From NCBI GenBank assembly GCA_963772445.1, contig CAVYXK010000016.1, forward strand, positions 496,001 to 560,000: a stretch of DNA of 64,000 nucleotides. The letters are read 5' to 3'. Made by a program: the position numbers and the translations under genes. The stretch comes from CAVYXK01 sp963772445 (GTDB lineage Bacteria; Pseudomonadota; Alphaproteobacteria; Acetobacterales; Acetobacteraceae). Below, in pieces: positions 34,569-42,010 of this stretch (positions are counted from its first letter, which is position 1; every line of letters starts with the position of its first letter). The notes below the pieces were generated by a model, which searched no databases, was not told the DNA's origin, and saw only the letters and a program-made list of their open reading frames with translations.

Positions 34569-35907
34569 GGACTCGCGGCGAAATAAACGAATCGAGGAGC
34601 CGCAAACAAAGCACGAATAGAATCTGAGAATTTGCTAGGTGCGACGCGAGATGCGTCGGCTAGCGTCGCGGTGTGATCGACATCGCCGACATCCGTGCGC
34701 GTTGGCGGAAAGCAGCAGCCTTCCTCGATGAACGTGCCCGGCGACTGTTCGCCGCCAACGAAGCGCTGGCGCAGGGCCCTGGCGGCGTCACCGCGACCGC
34801 GAGCGCAACCGGGCTGGCGCGCAGCACCATCCAGCGAGGCATTGCGGAACTGCGGTGCGGTCGCAATGAACTGGGCGCCCGGCTGCGCCGGCCCGGCGCT
34901 GGCCGCAAGAGCGCGGTGACCCGGCAACCCGGGTTGCCGGCGGCGCTGGAGAAACTGATCGAGGACGCCATTCGCGGCGATCCCGGCTCGCCGCTGCGCT
35001 GGGTCAGCCGCAGTCAGCGTCACCTCGTCAAGGAGCTGACCGCGCTTGGCTTCAAGGTCAGCCAGCGCGTGCTCGGCAAGCTGCTGCGGCAACTGAACTA
35101 CAGTTGCCAGGCCAACCGCAAGACGCGGGAGGGGAGCAACCATCCGGATCGCAACGCCCAGTTCGAGCACGTCAATGCGACGGTGCAAGCGGCGATCGCC
35201 GCGGGCGAGCCGGCGATCTCAGTGGACACCAAGAAGAAGGAGCTGGTTGGGGATTTCAAGAACAACGGCCGTGAGCTGCGTCGCAAGGGGGATCCCGAAC
35301 CGGTGCGGGTGCACGACTTCAAGATCCCGGAACTTGGCAAGGTCGCTCCCTATGGCGTGTACGACATTGCTGCCAACCACGGCTGGATCAGCGTCGGCAT
35401 CAGCGCTGATACCGGCGCCTTTGCGGTCGAGAGCATCCGGCATTGGTGGCATAGGCTCGGCAAGCAGCGTTATCCCAATGCGACGTGCCTGACGATCACC
35501 GCCGACTGCGGCGGCAGCAACGGGCCGCAGGTGAAGCTATGGAAACGCGAACTCCAGCGTCTTGCCAACGAGACCGGCCTGAAGATCACGGTTACCCACC
35601 TGCCACCCGGCACCAGCAAATGGAACCGCATCGAACACCGGCTGTTCGCCTTCATCACCATGAACTGGCGCGGCAAGCCACTGGTGAGCCATCAGGTGAT
35701 CGTGCAACTGATCAGCTCTACAACCACCGAGACTGGTCTCAGGGTCTGCTGCGAGCTCGACGGCAACCTCTATCCCAAGGGGGTGAAGGTGTCCGATGAC
35801 GAGATGCAGGCGATCAACATCACGCGCCACGCATTCCATGGCGAGTGGAACTACACCATTGAGCCAAATCAACAACCGCCTTGAAGCACTTATTCCGCCG
35901 CGGGCCC
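34569..35907 (+). mobile_element. Complete ISAzo13-type insertion sequence
   Basis: The ends match as imperfect inverted repeats: the left begins GGACTCGCGGCGAAATAA and the right, reverse-complemented, begins GGGCCCGCGGCGGAATAA. Three bases, TAA, flank both sides (34566-34568 and 35908-35910), consistent with a target duplication. The 1339-bp element encodes one transposase and no passenger gene. Clean ends, an intact transposase and the matching flank indicate a recent insertion that may still be active. Confidence 0.85.
34673..35884 (+). CDS. ISAzo13-family transposase
   Basis: A 403-residue DDE transposase. The N-terminal helix-turn-helix (GVTATASATGLARSTIQRGI near residue 45) is followed by SRSQRHLVKELTALGFKVSQ, the catalytic core starting AISVDTKKKELVGDFKNNGR near 190, TITADCGGSNGPQVKLWKRE near 280 with the second Asp, and THLPPGTSKWNRIEHRLFAF near 310 with the Glu. 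The frame starts at a GTG 104 bases inside the left inverted repeat and ends 23 bases before the right end, filling the element. No frameshift is needed. Confidence 0.93.
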   Translation: MIDIADIRARWRKAAAFLDERARRLFAANEALAQGPGGVTATASATGLARSTIQRGIAELRCGRNELGARLRRPGAGRKSAVTRQPGLPAALEKLIEDAIRGDPGSPLRWVSRSQRHLVKELTALGFKVSQRVLGKLLRQLNYSCQANRKTREGSNHPDRNAQFEHVNATVQAAIAAGEPAISVDTKKKELVGDFKNNGRELRRKGDPEPVRVHDFKIPELGKVAPYGVYDIAANHGWISVGISADTGAFAVESIRHWWHRLGKQRYPNATCLTITADCGGSNGPQVKLWKRELQRLANETGLKITVTHLPPGTSKWNRIEHRLFAFITMNWRGKPLVSHQVIVQLISSTTTETGLRVCCELDGNLYPKGVKVSDDEMQAINITRHAFHGEWNYTIEPNQQPP

Positions 35908-35979
35908 TAACTCCTCCGAACCGACCTCAGAATGCCCATGGGCGGGGGGCAGACCTGCCCTGATACAGGAGAAAGCAAA

Positions 35980-36201
35980 ATGCGACATGCCACAGTCGCG
36001 GCATCCGTGTTCTTGGCGCTTGGCCTGACAATGGCCACCGGAGCCTACGCGCAGACCAAGTCCACCAACTGCGGCCACTCGACACCGGCCGAGGCGGGCG
36101 GCGGCAATGGCGGAAAGCAGCCCGAATACGCCGAGGCCGGCGGCGGCAACGGCGGACAGAGCGCGCCGTGGAAGACCGCGGCGGCCAGCCCGTGCCCCTA
36201 A
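35980..36201 (+). CDS. Small secreted Gly-rich protein
   Basis: A 73-residue product with an AGGAG site and a clear signal peptide (MRHATVAASVFLALGLTMAT, cleavage after AYA near residue 24). The mature part of about 48 residues contains a perfect eight-residue repeat EAGGGNGG (twice), flanked by two cysteines (NCGH and SPCP) that could close a loop. The family was not recognised. It begins 72 bases after the IS right end, so its original upstream region may have been displaced. It is probably periplasmic or extracellular. Confidence 0.7.
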   Translation: MRHATVAASVFLALGLTMATGAYAQTKSTNCGHSTPAEAGGGNGGKQPEYAEAGGGNGGQSAPWKTAAASPCP

Positions 36202-36262
36202 GGCAGGATTGCAGTCGCGCTCGATATCGCGTTCAACTGCCGGCTTCGGTTCCAATCCGTCG

Positions 36263-36310
36263 ATGGCAAAAACGGTTGCAGATCAATTCGCGGAAACGCT
36301 CGCAATAGCA
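36263..36310 (+). pseudogene. ThDP-dependent (PoxB-like) enzyme start fragment
   Basis: The sixteen codons starting at 36263 read MAKTVADQFAETLAIA, an excellent match to the extreme N-terminus of pyruvate oxidase/PoxB-type thiamine-diphosphate enzymes. The rest of the gene is absent; the frame runs into unrelated GC-rich sequence up to 36505. It is a very short remnant, and chance similarity is possible. Confidence 0.4.
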
Positions 36311-36461
36311 GCCGCCCGAGGATCTGCTCGTCGAGGGCCGGACGCCGCCGGGGCGGGCGGCGGATCGGCTTGCTCGGCGCCGGAACCGCCTGCCTGGCGG
36401 CGTCGAGCGCCGCGGCGCGGCGGTAGTCGGCGCGGCGGCGCGGTGGATACAGGAGGGGCTT

Positions 36462-36860
36462 ATGATTACCGAAGACTACGTCCGAAGGATCTTCGAGGGT
36501 CTTGAGGAAGGCGACGGCGCGAGCTTTTTCGAGCATGTAGATGATAAGGTCGACTGGATCGTCGAAGGCACACATCCGCTCGCCGGCCACTATAAGTCGA
36601 AATCTGATTTCCTGGCGGGGACCTTCGCGAAGCTCGCCAAGGTTCTGCCGAACGGGGCTCAGCTGGTCGTCGAGCATCTGCTCGTGAAGCAAGATCAGGC
36701 TGTCGTGGAACTTCACTCCTTGGCCACGGCGAAGAACGGATTGAGGTTCGACAACAGGTACTGCTGGGTCGTCCACTTCGATGGCGACACCATCGACCGA
36801 GTGAGGGCGTATCTCGATTCGGCGATGGTAGCGCGTCTCTTCGAAGAAAACCCGATCTAG
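36462..36860 (+). CDS. NTF2/SnoaL-like protein
   Basis: A 132-residue protein with the cone-shaped NTF2-like fold pattern: YVRRIFEGLEEGDGASFFEH at the start, DWIVEGTHPLAGHYKSKSDF near residue 35, VVEHLLVKQDQAVVELHSLA near 70 and YCWVVHFDGDTIDRVRAYLD near 100. Members include ketosteroid isomerase-like enzymes and small binding proteins. No catalytic residues can be assigned with certainty. A GGAGGGG site precedes the ATG. It stands alone on the plus strand. Confidence 0.88.
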   Translation: MITEDYVRRIFEGLEEGDGASFFEHVDDKVDWIVEGTHPLAGHYKSKSDFLAGTFAKLAKVLPNGAQLVVEHLLVKQDQAVVELHSLATAKNGLRFDNRYCWVVHFDGDTIDRVRAYLDSAMVARLFEENPI

Positions 36861-37213
36861 TCATCGATCGTCGACGTCTCATCCCGACCGTCCCTGATGG
36901 GCTTGTCGATACGATCAGGACGGTGCTCCGCGCTTACCCCCTATTCGGGAGTAGTCTCGATCGCAGCAAAGCCTTGACGACCTATGTCTCAGGTGAAACA
37001 CTGGTCGGCGAGTTCCTGGTCTGATTGAGATGAGCCGGGGCACGGTGCCGGCCCGGAGCGGCACGAATGGCGGATCGCAAAACTTGGCGGGACACGCGGA
37101 ATGCCTCTAATATTCCTTCGCAGTACCGGGTAACGTCATTTGGTGAGGAACCTCGGCGCTCGTGGTCTGGGCTTGTAGCAGCTCTCGTAATTCTAAAGCG
37201 CAGGAGTGAAATA
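36861..37213. other. Intergenic stretch with an imperfect hairpin
   Basis: About 350 bases without a convincing gene. An imperfect inverted repeat (CCGTCCCTGAT near 36891 with ATCAGGACGG near 36914) could end transcription of the NTF2-like gene. The region 37100-37200 is less GC-rich and presumably contains the promoter of the lyase gene at 37214, which has a well-placed CAGGAG. Confidence 0.4.
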
Positions 37214-38107
37214 ATGTCGATATCTCATATCCAGACGCTTCGCACAATGCTTCGCGATGAGAAGGGTATTATTTTGCCCGGCGCGCCGAACGCGCTCGCC
37301 GCCCGGATCATTGCTGATCTCGGCTTTAGGGCCGTGTATCTGACTGGCGCTGGGCTCACCAATATGTACCTCGGCTTGCCAGACCTGGGGTTCATGGACC
37401 TGAGCCAGGTGGCCGATCATGTGATAGCTATCCGTTGTGTGATCGACCTGCCGCTGATCGTGGACGTCGATACCGGTTTCGGCAACGCCATCAACGTCAC
37501 CCACACGGTTCGCATCCTGGAGCAAGCCGGCGCCAGCGCCATTCAAATCGAGGACCAGCATGCGCCAAAACGGTGCGGCCATTTCGAGGGGAAGGAATTG
37601 ATCTCCCTGGAGGAGATGGTGGGCAAGGTGCGGGCAGCGGTCGACACGCGACGGCAGGATCTGGTTGTCATCGCACGCACCGATGCATGTGCCGTCGAAA
37701 GTTTCGAGGCGGCCATTGAGCGGGCAAGTCGCTACATCGAGGCGGGCGCGGACGTCACATTTGTCGAGGCTCCAGAAAGCCTCGAAGCCCTCAAGGCGGT
37801 CCCCCATCGCCTGAAGGCGCCTCAGCTGGTCAACATGGTCCTCGGAGGCAAAACACCCATAATCGACGTGAAAGCGGCAACCGAAATGGGGTTCAGCTTG
37901 GTGCTTTACGCCAACGCCGCCTTGCAGGGAGCCGTGCATGGCATGCAGTCGACGCTGTCAACGCTCAAGGAGAAGGGCGTCCTCAATGAGCGCGCCGTCA
38001 CGTCATTCGCGGAGCGTCAGAGGCTGGTGGACAAGCAGGCGTTCGACCTCATGGAGGCCCGCTACGCGGCGCATGCGGCGAGCGACAATGGATACCGGCG
38101 GACATAG
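37214..38107 (+). CDS. Isocitrate lyase/PEP mutase superfamily enzyme
   Basis: A 297-residue TIM-barrel enzyme. Family marks are GAPNALAARIIADLGFRAVY near residue 22, LPLIVDVDTGFGNAINVTHT near 85 with the Mg-binding aspartates, EDQHAPKRCGHFEGKELI near 120 with the KRCGH catalytic-loop cysteine, and VVIARTDAC near 160. The KRCGH form is typical of 2-methylisocitrate lyase-like and related 2,3-dicarboxylate lyases. Glyoxylate-cycle partners are absent, so the substrate is open. The start at 37214 is preferred to 37067 because of CAGGAG. A ModA-like gene follows 57 bases later and probably shares the transcript. Confidence 0.9.
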   Translation: MSISHIQTLRTMLRDEKGIILPGAPNALAARIIADLGFRAVYLTGAGLTNMYLGLPDLGFMDLSQVADHVIAIRCVIDLPLIVDVDTGFGNAINVTHTVRILEQAGASAIQIEDQHAPKRCGHFEGKELISLEEMVGKVRAAVDTRRQDLVVIARTDACAVESFEAAIERASRYIEAGADVTFVEAPESLEALKAVPHRLKAPQLVNMVLGGKTPIIDVKAATEMGFSLVLYANAALQGAVHGMQSTLSTLKEKGVLNERAVTSFAERQRLVDKQAFDLMEARYAAHAASDNGYRRT

Positions 38108-38164
38108 CCCGTCGTTCATGTCCCACCTTCCCCGCGGCTGACCAAAACAGGAGCACGGGTAAAG

Positions 38165-38887
38165 ATGACGAATGAGTTGGCGCAACTGAACGTTCTGATA
38201 TCCGGAGGATTCGCTGGCGCGTACGAGCAGCTGTTGCCTGAATTCCAGCGGATGAGCGGCATAAAGGTTACGACCGGCTCGGGTGCGTCACAGGGATCGG
38301 GCCCCCAAACGATTGCCGCGCAGCTCGGCCGCGGCGTAGCTGCAGACGTGGTGATCCTCTCCAGAGAGGGACTCAATGAGCTGATCGCCGCGAAGAGGAT
38401 TGCCCTCGGCACGGACGTGGATCTTGCGCGCGTACACCTCGGGGTGGCGGTGCGTGCCGGGACGACGAAGCCCGACGTGAGCACCGTCGAGGGCTTCAAA
38501 CAAGCTCTGCTACAGGCCAAAACCGTCGCAATTCCCGGGAGCACCGGCGGCATCTGGCTTACGCACGATCTTTTTCCGCGGCTCGGCATCACGGAAAAGA
38601 TCAACATCAAATTGACACCGCGGGGCACCGACGCAACCGGCATGGTCGCCGGAGGGGACACGGATCTTGCAGTCTTGCCTGTCAGTGAAATTCTCCACGC
38701 GGCAGGCGTCGACTTCGCAGGCCGCATCGCACCGGAGATCCAGTTCGTGCAGATCTTTTCAGCCGCCGTCGTGGCCGGCTCGGGAGAGATCGAAGGTTCT
38801 AAACGACTGATCGAATTTCTTGGGTCCGGGCGCGCTTCCGAGGCAATTAGGAACAGCGGAATGGAGCCGCTTGGAACGTCGAAATAG
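38165..38887 (+). CDS. ModA-like substrate-binding protein without signal peptide
   Basis: The 240-residue protein has the periplasmic-binding-protein type II fold of molybdate/tungstate-binding ModA-like proteins: LNVLISGGFAGAYEQLLPEF at the start, GSGASQGSGPQTIAAQLGRG near residue 40, ADVVILSREGLNELIAAKRI near 60 and VAIPGSTGGIWLTHDLFPRL near 120. No hydrophobic leader precedes it, so as written it would stay in the cytoplasm. No permease or ATPase gene is next to it. Proteins of this type are often found beside catabolic enzymes and may bind organic acids. A missed upstream start with a leader was looked for and not found. Confidence 0.8.
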   Translation: MTNELAQLNVLISGGFAGAYEQLLPEFQRMSGIKVTTGSGASQGSGPQTIAAQLGRGVAADVVILSREGLNELIAAKRIALGTDVDLARVHLGVAVRAGTTKPDVSTVEGFKQALLQAKTVAIPGSTGGIWLTHDLFPRLGITEKINIKLTPRGTDATGMVAGGDTDLAVLPVSEILHAAGVDFAGRIAPEIQFVQIFSAAVVAGSGEIEGSKRLIEFLGSGRASEAIRNSGMEPLGTSK

Positions 38888-39387
38888 GGCTCGGCTGTGA
38901 CCCGAACAAGCCCACGTGCCATGCAAAAAAGGGCCTGATTTGAGGGTCAAAACCCTTTCATGGAAGGAAGAATTATAGCTTTCTCCCACAGTGGGTCGGT
39001 CAGACCAAGGTGAAGGCCCGCCAGGACGCGCGGCCCGTGGCCTCGCGGACAATGCCCACCTCGGTCAGCTCCCGCAGCGGCGTGTGCGGCTCACGTCGGG
39101 CGGACGGATCTTCGGCAGCAGCGCAAGGTTGGACCACAGGGAATCCTCCGGACGTTACCCTCCCTAAAGGGCCTGCCCGGCCTTCGACCCAAGGGGCGCC
39201 GGTGCTGGGCGCGGTGGGTCTAGCTTCTGCCACCCTGAGGCCCTAACCTGGCGCAGCATCAATAAACCTGACAGCGACGCCGAATAACTCTATAAGTGCA
39301 ACCATTCCTAGCGCGAATCATCTCACCACACGATCCAACGTCTCGCGTAAACGCGAAATGAGACGGCACCGAGAATCAACCGCCCCC
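38888..39387. other. Intergenic stretch with a possible minus-strand fragment
   Basis: About 500 bases with no complete gene. On the minus strand (39233-39000) a frame ends with TPLRELTEVGIVREATGRAS, WRAFTLV and a stop, which looks like the final winged-helix segment of a larger protein, but the upstream part is low-complexity and no family could be named. The remainder shows no repeat, RNA gene or clear terminator. Confidence 0.3.
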
Positions 39388-41277
39388 TCAGATCGCCACC
39401 TCCCGCCCGATCTCCACCACCGTGTCGGCCGGCAGCCGGAAATAGTCGGTGACGTGTACCGAGTTGCGCTGCAGGAAGGCGAACATGCGTTCCAGCCACC
39501 GCGGCAGCCCCTGCCCGTCCTCACGCGACACCACCGTCTCGTGACCGACGAAATAGGTCACATCCGACAAATCCACCCGGCAGCCGACCGCGTGGGCTCG
39601 CTCCAGCAGCGCCGGCACGTCAGGCCGCTCCATGAAACCGAACCGGGCCCGCGCGCGCCATATGTCCGGCGCGATCTCCTCCACCGTAACCCGCTCGCCT
39701 GCCGCAACCCACGGCACCGACTCGGTCGTGACCGTCAGGATGAACACCCGCTCGTGCAGCGCGCGGTTGTGCTTGAGGTGCCAGAGCAGCACAGGCGGTA
39801 CGTCGTGGTCGGTACGCGTCAGGAATACCGCTGTGCCGGGCACACGGGGAATGCCATCGCGCGCGATTCGCTGCATCACCTCTCCGATCGGCACCACCGA
39901 CTCGCGCAAGCGCGCCGCCACCGCCGTCGCCCCGGTGTGCCAGACCAGCATCACGCCATAAACCGCCGCCGCCAGCAGCAACGGCACGTAGCCGCCTTCC
40001 GCCACCTTCAACAGGTTTGCGGCCAGAAACGCCGAATCCACCACCATCAGCGCGCCGGCGACCGCGGCCGCGGCAAGCACGCTCCACCCCAGGATCTCAC
40101 GCATGGCGATGAACAACAGCACGCTTGTCATCAGCATCGTTGCCGACACCGCGATGCCATAGGCCGCCGCCAGGTTATCCGACTTCCGGAACCCGATGGT
40201 CAGCCCCAGCGTGACCAGCATCAGCATCCAGTTCACCGGGCCGACATAAATTTGCCCGTAGCCCTTGGCCGAGGTCTGCGTAATCGGCAACCGCGGCAGC
40301 CAGCCAAGCTGGATCGCCTGCCGCGTCATCGAGAACGCCCCGGTAATGATCGACTGGCTGGCGATAACCGTAGCGATGGTTGCAAGCACCACCATTGGCG
40401 CCAGCAGCGCCCCGGGGCACAAGCGGAAGAAGATGTTGTCCGTGGTAGGCGCGCCAGCCAGCACTATCGCCGCTTGGCCGGCATAATTCAGCACCAGGCT
40501 CGGGAACACCAGCCCGTACCAGGCGATGCGGATCGGACGGGCACCGAAATGGCCCATATCGGCATACAGTGCCTCGGCGCCGGTGACGCACAGGAACACC
40601 CCGCCCAGCACCAGGAACGCAGTGGAGCCGCCGGAGAACAGGTAACGCAGGCCAAGCCCGGGATTGAGCGCCACCACCACGGCCGGATGCCGCGCGATGC
40701 CCCAGAGGCCGAGCAGGGCAATCACCGCGAACCACACCGCCATCACCGGCCCGAACAATCCCCCGATGCGGGCGGTACCCTGCCGCTGCACCGCGAACAG
40801 CAGAAGCAGGATCACCACCGCCGCCGGCAGCACGAAACGCTGCAGTGCCGGCGCGACAATGTTGAGACCCTCGAGCGCCGACAGCACGGAGATGGCCGGC
40901 GTGATCGCACCGTCGCCATAGATCAGCGCCGCGCCGAACAACCCCACCAGTACGATGATCGGCCGCCGATGCCGCTTGACGCCAAGCAGCGACATCAGCG
41001 CCATAACGCCGCCCTCTCCGTCGTTGTCCACTTGCATGGCCAACGCCACGTACTTCACCGAGGTGACGATGATCAGCGTCCAGACGATCAGCGACAGCGC
41101 CCCGAGCGTCATGGCCGGCGATGGGTGGGCGCCGGTCGCATCCAGCACAGTCTTCAGCGTATAGAGCGGGCTCGTGCCGATATCGCCGAACACGATCCCC
41201 AGGGCAGCGAGGGTGAGCGCCGGCAGCCCGGAGTGGGCAACAGGCGGTCTCGGCGCCTCGAGGGCGATCTCGGACAA
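39388..41277 (-). CDS. kup: Kup-type potassium uptake transporter
   Basis: A 629-residue KUP/HAK/KT transporter with about 12 membrane helices and a cytoplasmic C-terminal domain of about 170 residues. Diagnostic sequences are ALGIVFGDIGTSPLYTLKTV near residue 28, NDGEGGVMALMSLLG near 87, GDGAITPAISVLSALEGL near 120, FLCVTGAEALYADMGHFGAR near 230 and SQSIITGAFSMTRQAIQLGW near 305. It takes up K+ with protons. Translation starts at a TTG (41277) following GGAGG; no in-frame ATG lies nearby. The gene is monocistronic, with gene-poor DNA downstream. Confidence 0.96.
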   Translation of the reverse strand: MSEIALEAPRPPVAHSGLPALTLAALGIVFGDIGTSPLYTLKTVLDATGAHPSPAMTLGALSLIVWTLIIVTSVKYVALAMQVDNDGEGGVMALMSLLGVKRHRRPIIVLVGLFGAALIYGDGAITPAISVLSALEGLNIVAPALQRFVLPAAVVILLLLFAVQRQGTARIGGLFGPVMAVWFAVIALLGLWGIARHPAVVVALNPGLGLRYLFSGGSTAFLVLGGVFLCVTGAEALYADMGHFGARPIRIAWYGLVFPSLVLNYAGQAAIVLAGAPTTDNIFFRLCPGALLAPMVVLATIATVIASQSIITGAFSMTRQAIQLGWLPRLPITQTSAKGYGQIYVGPVNWMLMLVTLGLTIGFRKSDNLAAAYGIAVSATMLMTSVLLFIAMREILGWSVLAAAAVAGALMVVDSAFLAANLLKVAEGGYVPLLLAAAVYGVMLVWHTGATAVAARLRESVVPIGEVMQRIARDGIPRVPGTAVFLTRTDHDVPPVLLWHLKHNRALHERVFILTVTTESVPWVAAGERVTVEEIAPDIWRARARFGFMERPDVPALLERAHAVGCRVDLSDVTYFVGHETVVSREDGQGLPRWLERMFAFLQRNSVHVTDYFRLPADTVVEIGREVAI

Positions 41278-41506
41278 AGTAACCTCCTCCGGCCGACAGC
41301 CTTATCCCAGGTGCCTTTGAAGTCTATCTTCTGGCGGCAGTTTCGTCATGACAGATAGAAGAACGATAGGAGGATCGGTCAGCGCGCGCCGGCGCAGTCC
41401 GGGGTTGACAATTGCGACTTACGAAAACACAGGACGTCGGTCCCCTTGCGAACCAGTGCAATTGATTCCTGCGTTACGCCGGAATGACGGTGTGTGGCAT
41501 CCGCCC

Positions 41507-42010
41507 TTAGCCGCCGTAGAATACGTTGTCGCCGAGGTCCTTCATCTCCAGGATCGCCGCATCGGGACGGCCAGTGATCTGATGCGGCAGATGCGCCTCG
41601 GTCACCTCCGCGACTACGACGTGATGGTCGCCTTCCTCGACGATCGTCTTCACCTGGCATTCCACTGCGCCGACTGCGGCATCGAGGATCGGAGCACCAT
41701 TGTCGCCCGCTCGGAACGACTGACCGGACAGCTTGCCGCCTTCCAGTTTGGCCGGCTTGAAGAAGGTGAAGGCGAGACCCTTGGCGTCCTTCCCAAGCAT
41801 GTTGAGCGCGAAACGGCGCGCCGACTTCACCACGGCATAGGCGCCGGAATCGGTCTTCACGCCCACCGCGACCAGTGGCGGCACGAAGGAAGTCTGGGTG
41901 ACGAAGTTCACGGTCGCCGCAGCCACGCCGCCCTTTCCGTCGTCCGCGGTCAGCACGTAGATCCCGTATGGGATCATCCGCAGCACGGTCTTCTTCGCAT
42001 CCGCATTCAT
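41507..42010 (-). CDS. Flavin reductase-like FMN-binding protein
   Basis: The 167-residue protein has the split-barrel flavin reductase fold: VLRMIPYGIYVLTADDGKGG near residue 10, FVTQTSFVPPLVAVGVKTDS near 38, KSARRFALNMLGKDAKGLAF near 65 and a closing VAEVTEAHL. It would bind FMN and reduce it with NAD(P)H, or act as a flavoprotein reductase for a partner. The start at 42010 overlaps the stop codon of the ThDP-enzyme gene (ATGA) and is preceded by GGGAGGGG. The upstream frame to 42103 is not needed. It is the last gene of this operon. Confidence 0.88.
   Translation of the reverse strand: MNADAKKTVLRMIPYGIYVLTADDGKGGVAAATVNFVTQTSFVPPLVAVGVKTDSGAYAVVKSARRFALNMLGKDAKGLAFTFFKPAKLEGGKLSGQSFRAGDNGAPILDAAVGAVECQVKTIVEEGDHHVVVAEVTEAHLPHQITGRPDAAILEMKDLGDNVFYGG

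Noticed and set aside
34066..34620. 184-codon plus-strand frame
   Set aside because: It crosses the left IS end and the tandem repeat, has no ribosome site and no protein-family resemblance.
36198..36776. 192-codon minus-strand frame
   Set aside because: Antisense to the NTF2-like gene, which has a strong ribosome site and fold pattern; the remaining part is Arg/Pro-rich.
39358..41358. 666-codon plus-strand frame opposite kup
   Set aside because: His/Arg/Gln-rich translation without motifs, exactly antisense to the well-supported Kup gene; a product of GC-rich codon structure.
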